A stretch of 64,000 bases of DNA from Pseudodesulfovibrio sp. JC047. Its GTDB lineage: Bacteria; Desulfobacterota; Desulfovibrionia; Desulfovibrionales; Desulfovibrionaceae. The stretch lies in contig NZ_WUEH01000007.1 in assembly GCF_010468615.1 (NCBI RefSeq), positions 62,001-126,000 on the forward strand, written 5' to 3'. A program made the position numbers and the translations under genes. Positions 17,339 through 26,900 of this stretch are shown one piece after another. Numbering within the stretch: the first letter of the stretch is position 1; each line of letters opens with the position of its first letter. Below the pieces are notes generated by a model that was given only the letters and a program-made list of their open reading frames with translations, ran no database searches and was not told the origin of the DNA.

Positions 17339-18445
17339 ATGAGCACTAACAAGAACCCGGTCCCTTTGCTGGACGGAGGAATCTACAAGGTCTTTTTTCT
17401 GCTGCTTTTTTCACTGTCCCTCTATTTGGGGTTTTCCTTGATCGCGCCCTTTTTGCATACGTTGCTATTTTCCACGGTCCTTGCTGTCCTTTTTGCGCCA
17501 GTGTTCGTGTGGGCTCTCAGAATTTGCAAGGGACAGCGGACCCTCGCATCCGTCATGACGGTCAGCATCATTGTTTTTGCCTTGATTCTACCCATGGCGT
17601 TTCTCTTTATGGCTCTTATCGGGCAGGGCGTGGAGTCGCTTGTTTCCTTGAATCAATGGGTGGCGCAAGGGCTGTACAAATCGCATCTCAGTCTTGATAT
17701 GCTGGATAAATATGTTGATATGCTGAACCAGGAATTGCCATTTTTACGGATAGACGAAGTTGATATCCAGGCAAGCTTTATTGAATATTCCAGACAGTTT
17801 GCTCAGGGGATGCTTTCTTTCGGGACAGACTTGGTCAGAAATGGCACGAAATTTATCCTGCATTTTCTGCTGATGGTGTTCATTCTGTTCTATTTCCTGC
17901 GAGACGGTGTGAAGATGGTCAAGTATCTCAAGCATCTGTCTCCCTTGAGAAGTCGCCAGGAAGACTACATCATCGATTCGCTCAAACGAGTGTCCCGTGG
18001 AGTCCTTATGGGGTGTCTGCTCGTGGCCGTGTTACAGGGCATTGCCGGTGGAGTCGGTTTGGCCATTGTCGGGATTCCCGCCTTTTTCTGGGGGGCCATG
18101 ATGGCGTTGTCCTCCTTGATTCCGGTGATAGGAACCGGATTGGTCTGGGTGCCGGCTGTCATTTACCTTTTCTTGGTTGGTGATTGGAAAATGGCGTTGT
18201 TTTTGGGGTTGTATTGCGGAATTTTCGTGGTTGGAATCGATACGATCCTTCGACCCATTTTTATGCGTGAAGCGGCTCGAGTTTCCACATTCTATATTCT
18301 TTTGGCCATTCTCGGCGGCGTCTATTCTTTTGGTATGCTCGGTATCTTTTATGGTCCGCTTATCTTGAGTTTCGTCATGGTCATGCTGCAAATCTATATT
18401 GAGGAATATGCCGAAGACCTCAAGAAGTCCGAGGAATGTGACTAA
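17339..18445 (+). CDS. AI-2E family transporter (PerM/UPF0118)
   Basis: This 368-residue membrane protein has the PerM/TqsA topology: an N-terminal helix pair, a soluble loop around residues 115-160, and a C-terminal bundle. It contains the family motif FLLMVFILFYFLRDG, then GVLMGCLLVAVLQGIAGGVGLAIVGIPAFFWG and SLIPVIGTGLVWVPA. Family members export or exchange small molecules or ions; the AI-2 assignment rests on a few members only. It starts 40 bases after the kinase gene, and its TAA stop overlaps the ATG of the mltA gene by one base. Confidence 0.9.
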   Translation: MSTNKNPVPLLDGGIYKVFFLLLFSLSLYLGFSLIAPFLHTLLFSTVLAVLFAPVFVWALRICKGQRTLASVMTVSIIVFALILPMAFLFMALIGQGVESLVSLNQWVAQGLYKSHLSLDMLDKYVDMLNQELPFLRIDEVDIQASFIEYSRQFAQGMLSFGTDLVRNGTKFILHFLLMVFILFYFLRDGVKMVKYLKHLSPLRSRQEDYIIDSLKRVSRGVLMGCLLVAVLQGIAGGVGLAIVGIPAFFWGAMMALSSLIPVIGTGLVWVPAVIYLFLVGDWKMALFLGLYCGIFVVGIDTILRPIFMREAARVSTFYILLAILGGVYSFGMLGIFYGPLILSFVMVMLQIYIEEYAEDLKKSEECD

Positions 18446-19665
18446 TGCGTGTATCCCGGTTGTGTACTTTTTGTTTGATCGTGCTTGTGTTGATTTGTGC
18501 TGGTTGTGGACCGGAAATGTCCCCGCAACCGGTACTGGACGGGCAACCGACGTATGTTCCGCTTGAGGCGGATGAGGCCGAGGATCGTGCCAATACATTG
18601 TCCGGACATATGCAGGGACTGGAGTCCTGGACCGACCTTAAACCGGCATTGGAGCGGAGTCTGCGATATATTCGTTCTCGACCTGCTGACACCGTGTGTG
18701 TGGATCAACCGGGATTGCGATTGACATGGGCGCAACTTGGCGAGTCCGTGACCGAACTGCTTGGGATGTTAGAGGCATTGGATGAAGATATCGACCTCGT
18801 TGCCGAACGGTTTCAGTGGTTTAAGCTTGCGCCTCGAACACTCTTGACCGGGTATTATGAGCCGTGGTTGGATGCCTCTCTGACTCAGGATGAAAAATAC
18901 GCGTATCCGATGTATGGGGTGCCTGATGACCTTCAGACGTCCCGTTTGGGGGCTTTCCATCCTCGATGGAAAGGAGAGTCTTTGGTCTATCGAATGGGTG
19001 AAAATGGGATTGAACCGTATTATGATCGTACCGCCATTGATCGGGACGGTGCTCTGGCTGGCCGTGGGCATGAAATTGCGTGGGGAGCGGATCGTGTCGA
19101 TGTCTTTTTCCTTCAGATCGAAGGGTCAGGGCGGTTGGCTTTCCCCGATGGAAGCGCCAAGCATATTTTGTATGCGGGAAAGAATGGTCGTCAATACGTC
19201 TCAATTGGCCGTCTGCTCATAGATCAGGGATATATTCCGAAAGAAGCAATGAGTATGCAGCGTATCCGTTCGTTTTTGGAGGAGCATCCCGAGAAGATCG
19301 AAGAGATTTTGTACGCCAATCCGAGCTATGTCTTTTTCCGATTGGCCGATGAAGGGCCGTATGGTTCATTTGGGAATATTTTGACGCCACGGGTCAGTGT
19401 GGCTGTGGACCGGACCATGATTCCACTGGGGAGTGTGCTTGCGTTGAAAACGTCTTTGCTCGCCACTGATGGAACAACAGAGCCGTTCATGTCATTGGTG
19501 CTGGCCCATGATACGGGCGGTGCCATCAAGGGCACACGGATGGATTTGTTTTGTGGGTCCGGCGAAGATGCCGCGTATGTGGCGGGACATCTCCAGGCCG
19601 ATTCCGAAGTCTTCATGCTGGTGAGTAAAAAGGTGCTCTCAGCGACATCCGAAGCCAAAAATTGA
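18445..19665 (+). CDS. mltA: Membrane-bound lytic murein transglycosylase A (MltA)
   Basis: This 406-residue lipoprotein has signal and lipobox MRVSRLCTFCLIVLVLICAGCG. The MltA domain follows, with the LTGYYEPWLDASL stretch after FQWFKLAPRTL, the DVFFLQIEGSGRLAFPDG region, and a C-terminal 3D domain containing SLVLAHDTGGAIKGTRMDLFCGSGEDA, whose Asp residues include the catalytic one. It cleaves peptidoglycan glycan strands from the outer membrane. It is translationally coupled to the AI-2E transporter gene upstream. Confidence 0.93.
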   Translation: MRVSRLCTFCLIVLVLICAGCGPEMSPQPVLDGQPTYVPLEADEAEDRANTLSGHMQGLESWTDLKPALERSLRYIRSRPADTVCVDQPGLRLTWAQLGESVTELLGMLEALDEDIDLVAERFQWFKLAPRTLLTGYYEPWLDASLTQDEKYAYPMYGVPDDLQTSRLGAFHPRWKGESLVYRMGENGIEPYYDRTAIDRDGALAGRGHEIAWGADRVDVFFLQIEGSGRLAFPDGSAKHILYAGKNGRQYVSIGRLLIDQGYIPKEAMSMQRIRSFLEEHPEKIEEILYANPSYVFFRLADEGPYGSFGNILTPRVSVAVDRTMIPLGSVLALKTSLLATDGTTEPFMSLVLAHDTGGAIKGTRMDLFCGSGEDAAYVAGHLQADSEVFMLVSKKVLSATSEAKN

Positions 19666-19704
19666 ACGAAGGGCAGGGACATCCCTGCAAAAAAGGATAA
19701 TTGA

Positions 19705-20106
19705 ATGCAGTATGTCGGATTATTTGAGAAGGACAAGCAGGGCTATTCGGTGACTTTTCCGGATTTTCCCGCATGTACAACGTGCGGGGAGACGATGGAT
19801 GAGGCCGTGGACCATGCGCATGAGGCGTTGGCCATGTTTGTTGAGTTTTTGGTTGAAGAAGGCACGACGTTGCCAGAGCCTTCTGACAAGAAAGCAATCA
19901 TGGCGCAGGCGGCTCATTCATCCAAAAAAGCCATTAATATAACGGTCAAAGGGGATGGCAGTGATTTTGAAGAGTTCGAACTCGTCATGCATTCCCACCT
20001 GTTGGCACGGATCGAGAAATGTTGCCGGAAAAATAATATTTCCCCGGCTGATTTTTTGGCCATGGCCGCGAGAAAGGCGCTTGATTCGGCGGAGTTTGCC
20101 GGTTGA
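19705..20106 (+). CDS. HicB-family antitoxin-like protein without HicA
   Basis: This 133-residue protein opens with a HicB partial RNase H fold (MQYVGLFEKDKQGYSVTFPD, then ACTTCGETMDEAVDHAHEAL) and ends with a short helical DNA-binding segment (HSHLLARIEKCCRKNNISPADFLAMAARKAL). HicB proteins neutralise HicA mRNA interferases and repress their own operon. No HicA-sized gene lies on either side: MltA ends 40 bases upstream, and a terminator and a DUF922 gene follow. It is therefore an orphan or a stand-alone regulator. AAAGGA precedes the ATG. Confidence 0.85.
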   Translation: MQYVGLFEKDKQGYSVTFPDFPACTTCGETMDEAVDHAHEALAMFVEFLVEEGTTLPEPSDKKAIMAQAAHSSKKAINITVKGDGSDFEEFELVMHSHLLARIEKCCRKNNISPADFLAMAARKALDSAEFAG

Positions 20107-20166
20107 ACCGCTGAGTTTTTACCATGTCGGTTTCGTAAATCGTCGGATGGACTATAAAAATGAAAA

Positions 20167-20196
20167 AAGGGCAGTGAATTGATTTTCACTGCCCTT
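20167..20196. terminator. Bidirectional terminator between hicB-like and DUF922 genes
   Basis: AAGGGCAGTGAA pairs with TTCACTGCCCTT (12 bp, loop TTGATT). A-rich and T-rich flanks on both sides allow it to work for both convergent genes. Confidence 0.8.
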
Positions 20197-20209
20197 GAAT
20201 TTTGTTGGG

Positions 20210-20782
20210 TTATCGGGGGTATCGCCCCATGTTTCTTTCTTGTTTCAAGCCGTGCTGTGTCAGCTTGTCATAGTCCTGTTGATCGCGTTTCATTCGGTCC
20301 AGAATTCGTGTTGCACGTCGTTTGACGACTTCCTTGAAAGAAGCGCAATCAGTTGGCGGAAACGCTTCCAATACATCGTCGAGTTCGTGTGCTGCCTTGA
20401 TCGAAATTTCCCCATGGATGAGTTCATGTTCTTCCAGTTTGATCATGAATTTCTTCCACCATTTTCGGGTTGCATAATCTACGCTATGAATGAGCTTCGG
20501 ATACAGATAGGTCAGGTGAAGATAGACCGTTACCTGTTCGGGAGAACACTGTTTCCCCCGGTGTCTCCATTTGAAACTGTATCTGAGATCCGTGCGAGTG
20601 TGCGCCTGATAGGTTGAGCTGCCCTCATTGAGCGGGGAATGGTGTTTCAGGTTGTCGAAAATGTTTTTCGGATCATGGCCGTCCACGGGATAATACTCTG
20701 TGCTGACGGTCTTGACGACGTCGGCACAGGCGGTCGAGACTCCAAAGAGGAGTATGAACAATACCAGCATTAAACGGCGCAT
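20210..20782 (-). CDS. Secreted DUF922-family Zn-protease-like protein
   Basis: This 190-residue protein has a signal peptide (MRRLMLVLFILLFGVSTACA) and the DUF922 core: VDGHDPKNIFDNLKHHSP, then a transthyretin-like middle, and EEHELIHGEIS with the HELIH zinc motif. The family is predicted to comprise periplasmic Zn-dependent proteases; activity is unproven. It starts 9 bases after the MsbA-like gene stop and is probably in the same transcript. Confidence 0.8.
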   Translation of the reverse strand: MRRLMLVLFILLFGVSTACADVVKTVSTEYYPVDGHDPKNIFDNLKHHSPLNEGSSTYQAHTRTDLRYSFKWRHRGKQCSPEQVTVYLHLTYLYPKLIHSVDYATRKWWKKFMIKLEEHELIHGEISIKAAHELDDVLEAFPPTDCASFKEVVKRRATRILDRMKRDQQDYDKLTQHGLKQERNMGRYPR

Positions 20783-20791
20783 GATTTCCCT

Positions 20792-22570
20792 TTATTCGTC
20801 CTCCGAATCACAGAGATTTTCAAATTGCATCTGATAGAGTCGTTTGTACAGGGGACAGGTCTCAAGCAATTCTTCATGTTTGCCCTGGGCCACGATGTGC
20901 CCTTTTTCCATAACCACGATAACATCTGCGGACATGATCGTCGATAACCTGTGCGCAATGACAATGGACGTTCTGTCCTCAATCAGGTTGTCCAAGGCCT
21001 TTTGGACAATTCTTTCGGATTCGGTATCCAATGCACTGGTCGCTTCGTCCAGAATGAGCAAGCTCGGGTTTTTCATGATGGCCCGGGCAATGGTCAGACG
21101 CTGTTTCTGTCCGCCGGATATCTTGACACCACCTTCACCGACGAGGGTGTCGTAGCCTTCGGGCATTTGCATGATGAATTCGTGGGCAAATGCTCCCTGG
21201 GCCGCCTGTTGCACCGTTCCCATTTCGTATTCATCCTGCGCATACGCGATGTTTTCCGTCACAGAGGCGTTGAAAAGGAACGTCTCCTGTGAGACCAGAC
21301 CAAGGTTGAGACGCAGGCTGTCTAGCGTATACGCTTGGAGCGGTGTTCCATTGATTCTGATGTCACCTTGTTGGGCCAGATAGAATCGGGGAATCAGGTT
21401 GACCAGTGTTGTTTTGCCCGAACCGCTGGGACCGACAATGGCTACCCTTTGTCCAGCCTTGATGGACAGAGACAGGTCTGTGATCGCGGGCTCTTCCGTA
21501 TTCGGATAGGTGAAGCTGACATTGTTGAATTCCAGTGTTTCGAGCTTGCCGTTAAATGCAATGTCTCCATCTTTTTCTTCAAGAATTTCAGGTGAATCAA
21601 GGATGTCGAAAACGCGTTCGGCACCGGCGAGGCCTCCCTGGATTTGATGGTTGGAAGCGTTGAGTTTTTTGATCGGATCATACAACTGGACAAGACAGAC
21701 GAGAAAAGCGGTGAGATCGCCCGGCGACATCAGTCCGTTGATGACACGCGTACCGCCAACCCAGAGAACGGTCCCGCCAGCAATCGCGGCGATGAAATCC
21801 ATGATTCTGGAAGATCCTTCACTGTACAGGATACGGCGGATAATCATTCGTGTCAGGCTGTTGTTTTCCTTGTTGAATTTTCCCTGCTCCCGGCGTTCAT
21901 TGGCAAAGGCCTTGATGACCTTGATGCCAGAGAAGCTTTCTTCGAGAACAACGTTGATACCTGAAAGTTCGGCCTGCATTTTTCGTCCATATTTACGGAT
22001 CTTTTGTCCGAAGAAGACAAAGGGATATATGGCTATTGGCATAACGATCAAGCTCCAGAAAGCCAGATAGGAATCAAGGTAAATCGTTGTGCCGATGAGA
22101 CCGACCAGCGTGAAGATCTGGCGGACAAACATGATCCCACTCGGCAAGCATACCCTGACTGCCACGACATCAGATACAATGCGACTCATCAGCATACCGA
22201 TTTCACTTTCCGCGAAATAGGGCATTGGGAGACGAATGATTTTTCGAAACAGATCGTGTCGTAAGTCTCGCAAGACCAAAACGCCAGTGGCGTTCATGAC
22301 ATAGACCTGTCCTAATTGGAGGGTTCCTTTGAGGATGATGAGCGTTGCAAAGCCGAATATACACAGCTTGAGCATGTGGATATCTTTGGCAATCAGGACT
22401 TCGTCAGTTACAAATTTTGTTAACCAGGCCAGCGCCGGGGCAATCGGGGCATATAGAAGCATGGCAAGAACGGCTATAATGACGCGTCCTTTGTATGGAG
22501 CAAAATATCCGACACTGCGTTTGAGCAGGTATCGGTTGGTCATGGAATGAAGTTCTACGTTTCGGGCCAA
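20792..22570 (-). CDS. ABC exporter of the MsbA type
   Basis: This is a full-length half-transporter of about 592 residues: six helices in the first 310 residues, then an ATPase with VGPSGSGKTTL (Walker A), ISGGQKQRLTIARA (signature), LLILDEATSALD (Walker B) and the IVIAHRLST switch. It most resembles MsbA/lipid A flippases. I prefer TTG 22570, which has AGGAG about 6 bases upstream; the next choice is ATG 22543, which has no clear ribosome site. It is not adjacent to T1SS partner genes, so it is unlikely to be the exporter for the adhesin. A downstream DUF922 gene follows in the same direction. Confidence 0.88.
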   Translation of the reverse strand: MARNVELHSMTNRYLLKRSVGYFAPYKGRVIIAVLAMLLYAPIAPALAWLTKFVTDEVLIAKDIHMLKLCIFGFATLIILKGTLQLGQVYVMNATGVLVLRDLRHDLFRKIIRLPMPYFAESEIGMLMSRIVSDVVAVRVCLPSGIMFVRQIFTLVGLIGTTIYLDSYLAFWSLIVMPIAIYPFVFFGQKIRKYGRKMQAELSGINVVLEESFSGIKVIKAFANERREQGKFNKENNSLTRMIIRRILYSEGSSRIMDFIAAIAGGTVLWVGGTRVINGLMSPGDLTAFLVCLVQLYDPIKKLNASNHQIQGGLAGAERVFDILDSPEILEEKDGDIAFNGKLETLEFNNVSFTYPNTEEPAITDLSLSIKAGQRVAIVGPSGSGKTTLVNLIPRFYLAQQGDIRINGTPLQAYTLDSLRLNLGLVSQETFLFNASVTENIAYAQDEYEMGTVQQAAQGAFAHEFIMQMPEGYDTLVGEGGVKISGGQKQRLTIARAIMKNPSLLILDEATSALDTESERIVQKALDNLIEDRTSIVIAHRLSTIMSADVIVVMEKGHIVAQGKHEELLETCPLYKRLYQMQFENLCDSEDE

Positions 22571-22718
22571 AATATCTCCTCGGATATTTTTGTTAGGGGG
22601 CGTAACCCACAATGCCATTATCAAATAAGGTCTTGGGGCTTCTTAGTAAAGAGGAATTGAAGGCCGAAGGCATACTTGATGGCGGTTAGCCGTGTTCATG
22701 ACAAAGTATGAAAATGCG

Positions 22719-23351
22719 TTACCCGGCTTGAGCGTAGGTGGAATCTTTTGGATGCGTCAGGGCCGCATTGGTAAATTCACGTTTGCGTCTTTCCAGTTCG
22801 AGAGTGGCGAGTTCACGCGATGTGTCGCACGAGAAAAAACCGTCCCGGTCTATTTGATTGTGTATTTTATCATGAAGAAAGTGGGGATCGAATTTGAATC
22901 GTTCCACGTCCGCGTCAAATCCGGTTTTTGAAAATCGCCAGAGTTTGTCTGCGTCGCGAACCAGTCCTTCATTTTTCGAAATGAATCCCTGTCTGGTGTC
23001 ATGTTCAGCGATTATTTCTAGTATTTCAACTGTCTGGATGGAGGGATACTCCATTTCCTGCAAAACGCGTTGGGCAATTTTGACACTCTCTTCCTGATGC
23101 CGAAGCCGGACAACCATTTCCTGTTCAGGCGTGCTGTCCGTATCGAAAACCACGAGCCATTCTGCTCGGGAAAGTTGGCTCCAGCCAGTGTCATGTAAGA
23201 TGATGGCGGGGAGGATGACATCGGCTTTTCCCTGTTCGAGATCGACGAGCTGTTTGGCAAATTCCAGGGTGATGAACGCGTGCCCTGCATCATCTCGTTT
23301 ATCCTGATAGGGCAGGGCCTTTTCCCATATATGGGTGTATATTTTCTTCAT
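22719..23351 (-). CDS. HD-domain phosphohydrolase-like protein
   Basis: This 210-residue soluble protein carries the HD fold: GHAFITLEFAKQL (first His), LPAIILHDTG with the His-Asp pair, RLRHQEESVKIAQRVL, and EIIAEHDTRQG with a further HD. The substrate is unknown; such proteins hydrolyse nucleotides or phosphate esters. No strong ribosome site precedes the ATG. It is the first of three co-directional genes (HD, MsbA-like, DUF922), about 150 bases apart from the second. Confidence 0.75.
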   Translation of the reverse strand: MKKIYTHIWEKALPYQDKRDDAGHAFITLEFAKQLVDLEQGKADVILPAIILHDTGWSQLSRAEWLVVFDTDSTPEQEMVVRLRHQEESVKIAQRVLQEMEYPSIQTVEILEIIAEHDTRQGFISKNEGLVRDADKLWRFSKTGFDADVERFKFDPHFLHDKIHNQIDRDGFFSCDTSRELATLELERRKREFTNAALTHPKDSTYAQAG

Positions 23352-23863
23352 TTCTTATAATATATCCATAAAAAATAGTAGGTTGTAAATTGTGGCTATT
23401 TTTAATTTGGGTTGCCGGATTTCCCTTTATTGAGGAAAGGAGATGCTGTCAATTCAATATTTATCCTCTTTTTGAAGGATAAAAGTGGACACTTCGGTTT
23501 GAGCTTTTTGGCGTTTTTGATGGAGTGTGTCATGAAAGGGTCTGTCATATTTGAATTTTGGGAGACGAAGTGCGCGAAATTTTACGACACAAAGAAATTG
23601 AGAAAAGTTTTGGTAGGAAATTATTTTTATAAAAAAAAGATGGTATTTTAGACGGTTGAAGCCCTTAGATAGGATTAGTTATTGAGTGGAGAATAAGAAT
23701 TTTGAGAGCAAGTTTTAAACAAAAGGCTGTGGAGAATGAATTAAATTAGTAATAAAATGCTTCATATGAGGTATGGTTCAATTATCATAAACTCAGAGCC
23801 TTTTGACTATGCACATCTATTTCTCCACATCCTAACATATTAGTTTGTTGTGTCTTTTTATGT
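23352..23863. other. AT-rich intergenic region upstream of the adhesin
   Basis: This stretch of roughly 510 bases is much richer in A and T than the neighbouring genes. Short reading frames here (for example 23412-23651 on the plus strand) have AT-driven codon use and no family similarity. It contains many A/T tracts. It may be a regulatory region for the adhesin gene, for instance a target of nucleoid proteins, but no specific operator is recognised. Confidence 0.5.
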
Positions 23864-23892
23864 TTGACTAAAAAAAGGCCAATATGTATAAA
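23864..23892 (+). promoter_or_regulatory. Strong sigma70-type promoter of the adhesin gene
   Basis: TTGACT (23864-23869) and TATAAA (23887-23892) are separated by exactly 17 bases, lying 57 bases before the adhesin ATG. The match to consensus is close. The 5' untranslated leader would be about 50 bases. Confidence 0.75.
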
Positions 23893-23948
23893 ATCTATCA
23901 TCTAGCTCGAATGTTTTTGCGCGCTCAATATATCTAGTGGAGGACCTA

Positions 23949-26900
23949 ATGACCGATTCCCAGACAAAGACTGTACAAGTAATACTCCCCGGTGCCGGAC
24001 AAACGGCATCGTACCAATTAGCTGCCGATATTCCTGTCAAATTTACGTTTGATCTTTCGGAGGCAGTTTTTTCTGGTGACAATGGGAATTTGACAATCGC
24101 CATTGAAGGCGGAGGAACGGTTGTTCTTGAAGGGTACCAGGCTCTTGCTGATGCCGGCACTATGCCGGTGTTTGAGATGCTGGATGGGGAGCAGGTTGCT
24201 GGTGATGTGTATTTGTTTGCCTTTGCAGATGGCGTAGATGGGGCGGACGCAACTTTGGAAACGGCTGGCGAGGGTTCATCTGGAGGGTCCGGAGCTGGTG
24301 ATTATTCGGATGATGCTGGTCAGATTGGTGACGGGGTTAATGCTCTCGATGGGCAAAGCGAAGCGTATGGCCAACGTTCCGTGACTCCGCTTAGCTCGGA
24401 CGATGGTGCGGTTGGCAATCTCGCTCCTGAAGCGGCCGATGATTTCAATGAAATCAGCGAATCCGGTCATATCTACGTACAGGATGGCGAGGACTATGAA
24501 ACGTTGGCCCCCAATACCGTACAGGGCAATGTCCTTGCCAATGATACGGATGTGGACAACGCGCAAAGTGATTTGTCGGTGGTTGACGGTTCTGGCAGCG
24601 GAGCGACTTCCAGCGAGAACGGAGTGCTGACCATTGAAGGTGAGTACGGTACACTGACGTTGAATCCTGACGGCTCCTATACGTATGCATTGAATAATGA
24701 TCTGGCCGCGACACAGGCCATGAACGACGGACAGAGTTATACCGAGACATTCGAATACGTGGTGTCCGACAACGAGGCATTGAACAATTCTGATTCCGCT
24801 TCCTTGACCATTTCCATTACCGGGGCCAATGACCAGGCCTTCATCACCGAAGCGTTGAATAACGCGGGCACTGAAGATGTCGTGACCGTGATCGATGGGG
24901 AAGACATGGTGGTGGCGTCCGGGAAGCTGGATTCCGTGGACGTCGATCAGGAGCATTCCGGTCAATTCCTGGCCGCAGACAATCCAGATCAGGTGGATGC
25001 CAACGGTGGGACGTTTCATATCAACCCGGATGGCAGTTGGACGTACACCATTGCCAACGACGCCATTCAGTATCTGGACAGCGCGCCTGATGCCGATCCG
25101 AGCGGCGCGACTTTGTCCATCAATCCCGAATTTACCGTGGTGACCGATGACGGCACGAGCCATACCATTACCGTGACAGTCAACGGGGCCAATGACGCGC
25201 CTGACGTTTTCGATGATGCGCTCGACGGTGCGAGCGAAAGTAATGACAGTAACGATGCGGCCTTGTTGCTCGGCAATGTGCTGGCAGATAACGGCGCTGG
25301 CGCGGACACGGATGTGGATGCCGGTGATTCCATTGTTTCCGTTGAGGGTGTGGGCACGCTGCCTGCCGGTGTGACGATCAATCCTGACGGGACTGTGTAT
25401 TTCGATGCCACGGACCCGGCCTATAACGGACTGGCAACCGATCAGACGCAAACAGTCACCTTCCAGTATCGGGCCTATGACGGCACCGAGTATTCCGATC
25501 CAGCAACCGTGACATTTACCGTGACAGGAACCAATGATGCGGCGGAAATTTCCGTTGTTGAGGGGACGCTCAACGCGGAGGGCGTTGTTGTTGCTTCGGT
25601 GAATGAGATCGATGATAATGCCAATACGCTTGAAGATGCTCCAGACGGTGCTCAGTATCAGTCTGGGAGTGACATGGTCGAGCCGGATGGCACCGCGTTG
25701 ACCGTCGATGGCGTGCTTCAGGTGAGTGATCCTGATGTGCATCAGGTGAACCCTGACCCGACGGATTCCGGAAATACGAATCCCGATATTGAAGATACAT
25801 TTCAGTCGTTTTCCGATGTGTCCGGGGATAACGGATATGGTTCGTTTTCCATGGATGCGAATGGACACTGGACGTACTCGGCCAGTAATGACCAGGCCGC
25901 TATTCAACAGCTTGCTGAGGGTGAATTCTTGACGGATTCTGTGACTGTCACTTCGTATGACGGAACAGATTCGCAGGTCATTACCGTGACAATCAATGGG
26001 ACCAATGACGCTCCGGTGATCACGAGTGTTTTTGCCCCGGTGGAAGACTTTGAAGATGGGGCGAATGGTTGGCTGGTTAATGGCGGCGATGTCCCCGTGA
26101 CGGAAACAGACGGTCCTTTGACGGATTATCTTGGACGCCTTGGCGGAAATGATACACTGACGAAGACGTTTGCGGTTGCTGATGGAACCGATTCGATGAC
26201 CATTGAATTCGATCTGTATGAAATCGATTCGTGGGACAACGAGAATTTTGTCATGTCGATCAATGGTGAAACCGCTGAGTTTTCATTGGCGCACAATGAT
26301 GCCTTTAACGGAGAGATTCTGCCATGGCGTGGTGAAGATGGAGCGATCACGGACGGAACGTTTACCGGGCCAAATGGCATCACTTTTACTGTGACGCCCA
26401 TGACTGGCGATGCGGAAAATCTGGAGCCAGGTGATACTTGGCAGTGGGGCACCGACCAGATTCACCATGTGACGATCACCATTCCGAATCCGGACGGTCA
26501 GGTTCACCTTGAATTTTCCGCTGATTTGGATAGCCGGTTGGATGATGAATCCTTTGGGCTTGATAACTTGACGGCCAGTTCGGTTGATGCTGATGGGAAT
26601 CCGGTCTTTACGGTCATTGAAAATGCGACAGGGCCCGTCGCGGTGGCGCAGCTTGCCTCCAGTGACATGGAAGGGCAGGACGTTCATTATGTCATTAACA
26701 GAATTGAAGTTTCAGATTCGGAATATGTCGAGCTTGGGGCTGACGGGCACTACTATGATCAGGACGGAGTCCTTGTCGATGGTGCCGATCTGTTGTTTGC
26801 CGTTGACGGCGACCGGATTGTGACGGCTGATGGTGCGAGTTTTGATTATGAGGCCACTAGCCAGTACACCGTGTCTGTGTCTCCGGTCGATACGCAGGGC

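Noticed and set aside
20792-22570. MsbA-like exporter as the T1SS ABC component for the adhesin
   Set aside because: The sequence is of the lipid-exporter type, there is no membrane fusion or TolC partner, and it is transcribed away from the adhesin with an HD gene between.
23412-23651. 79-codon frame in the AT-rich region
   Set aside because: AT-driven composition, no ribosome site of note and no recognisable similarity.
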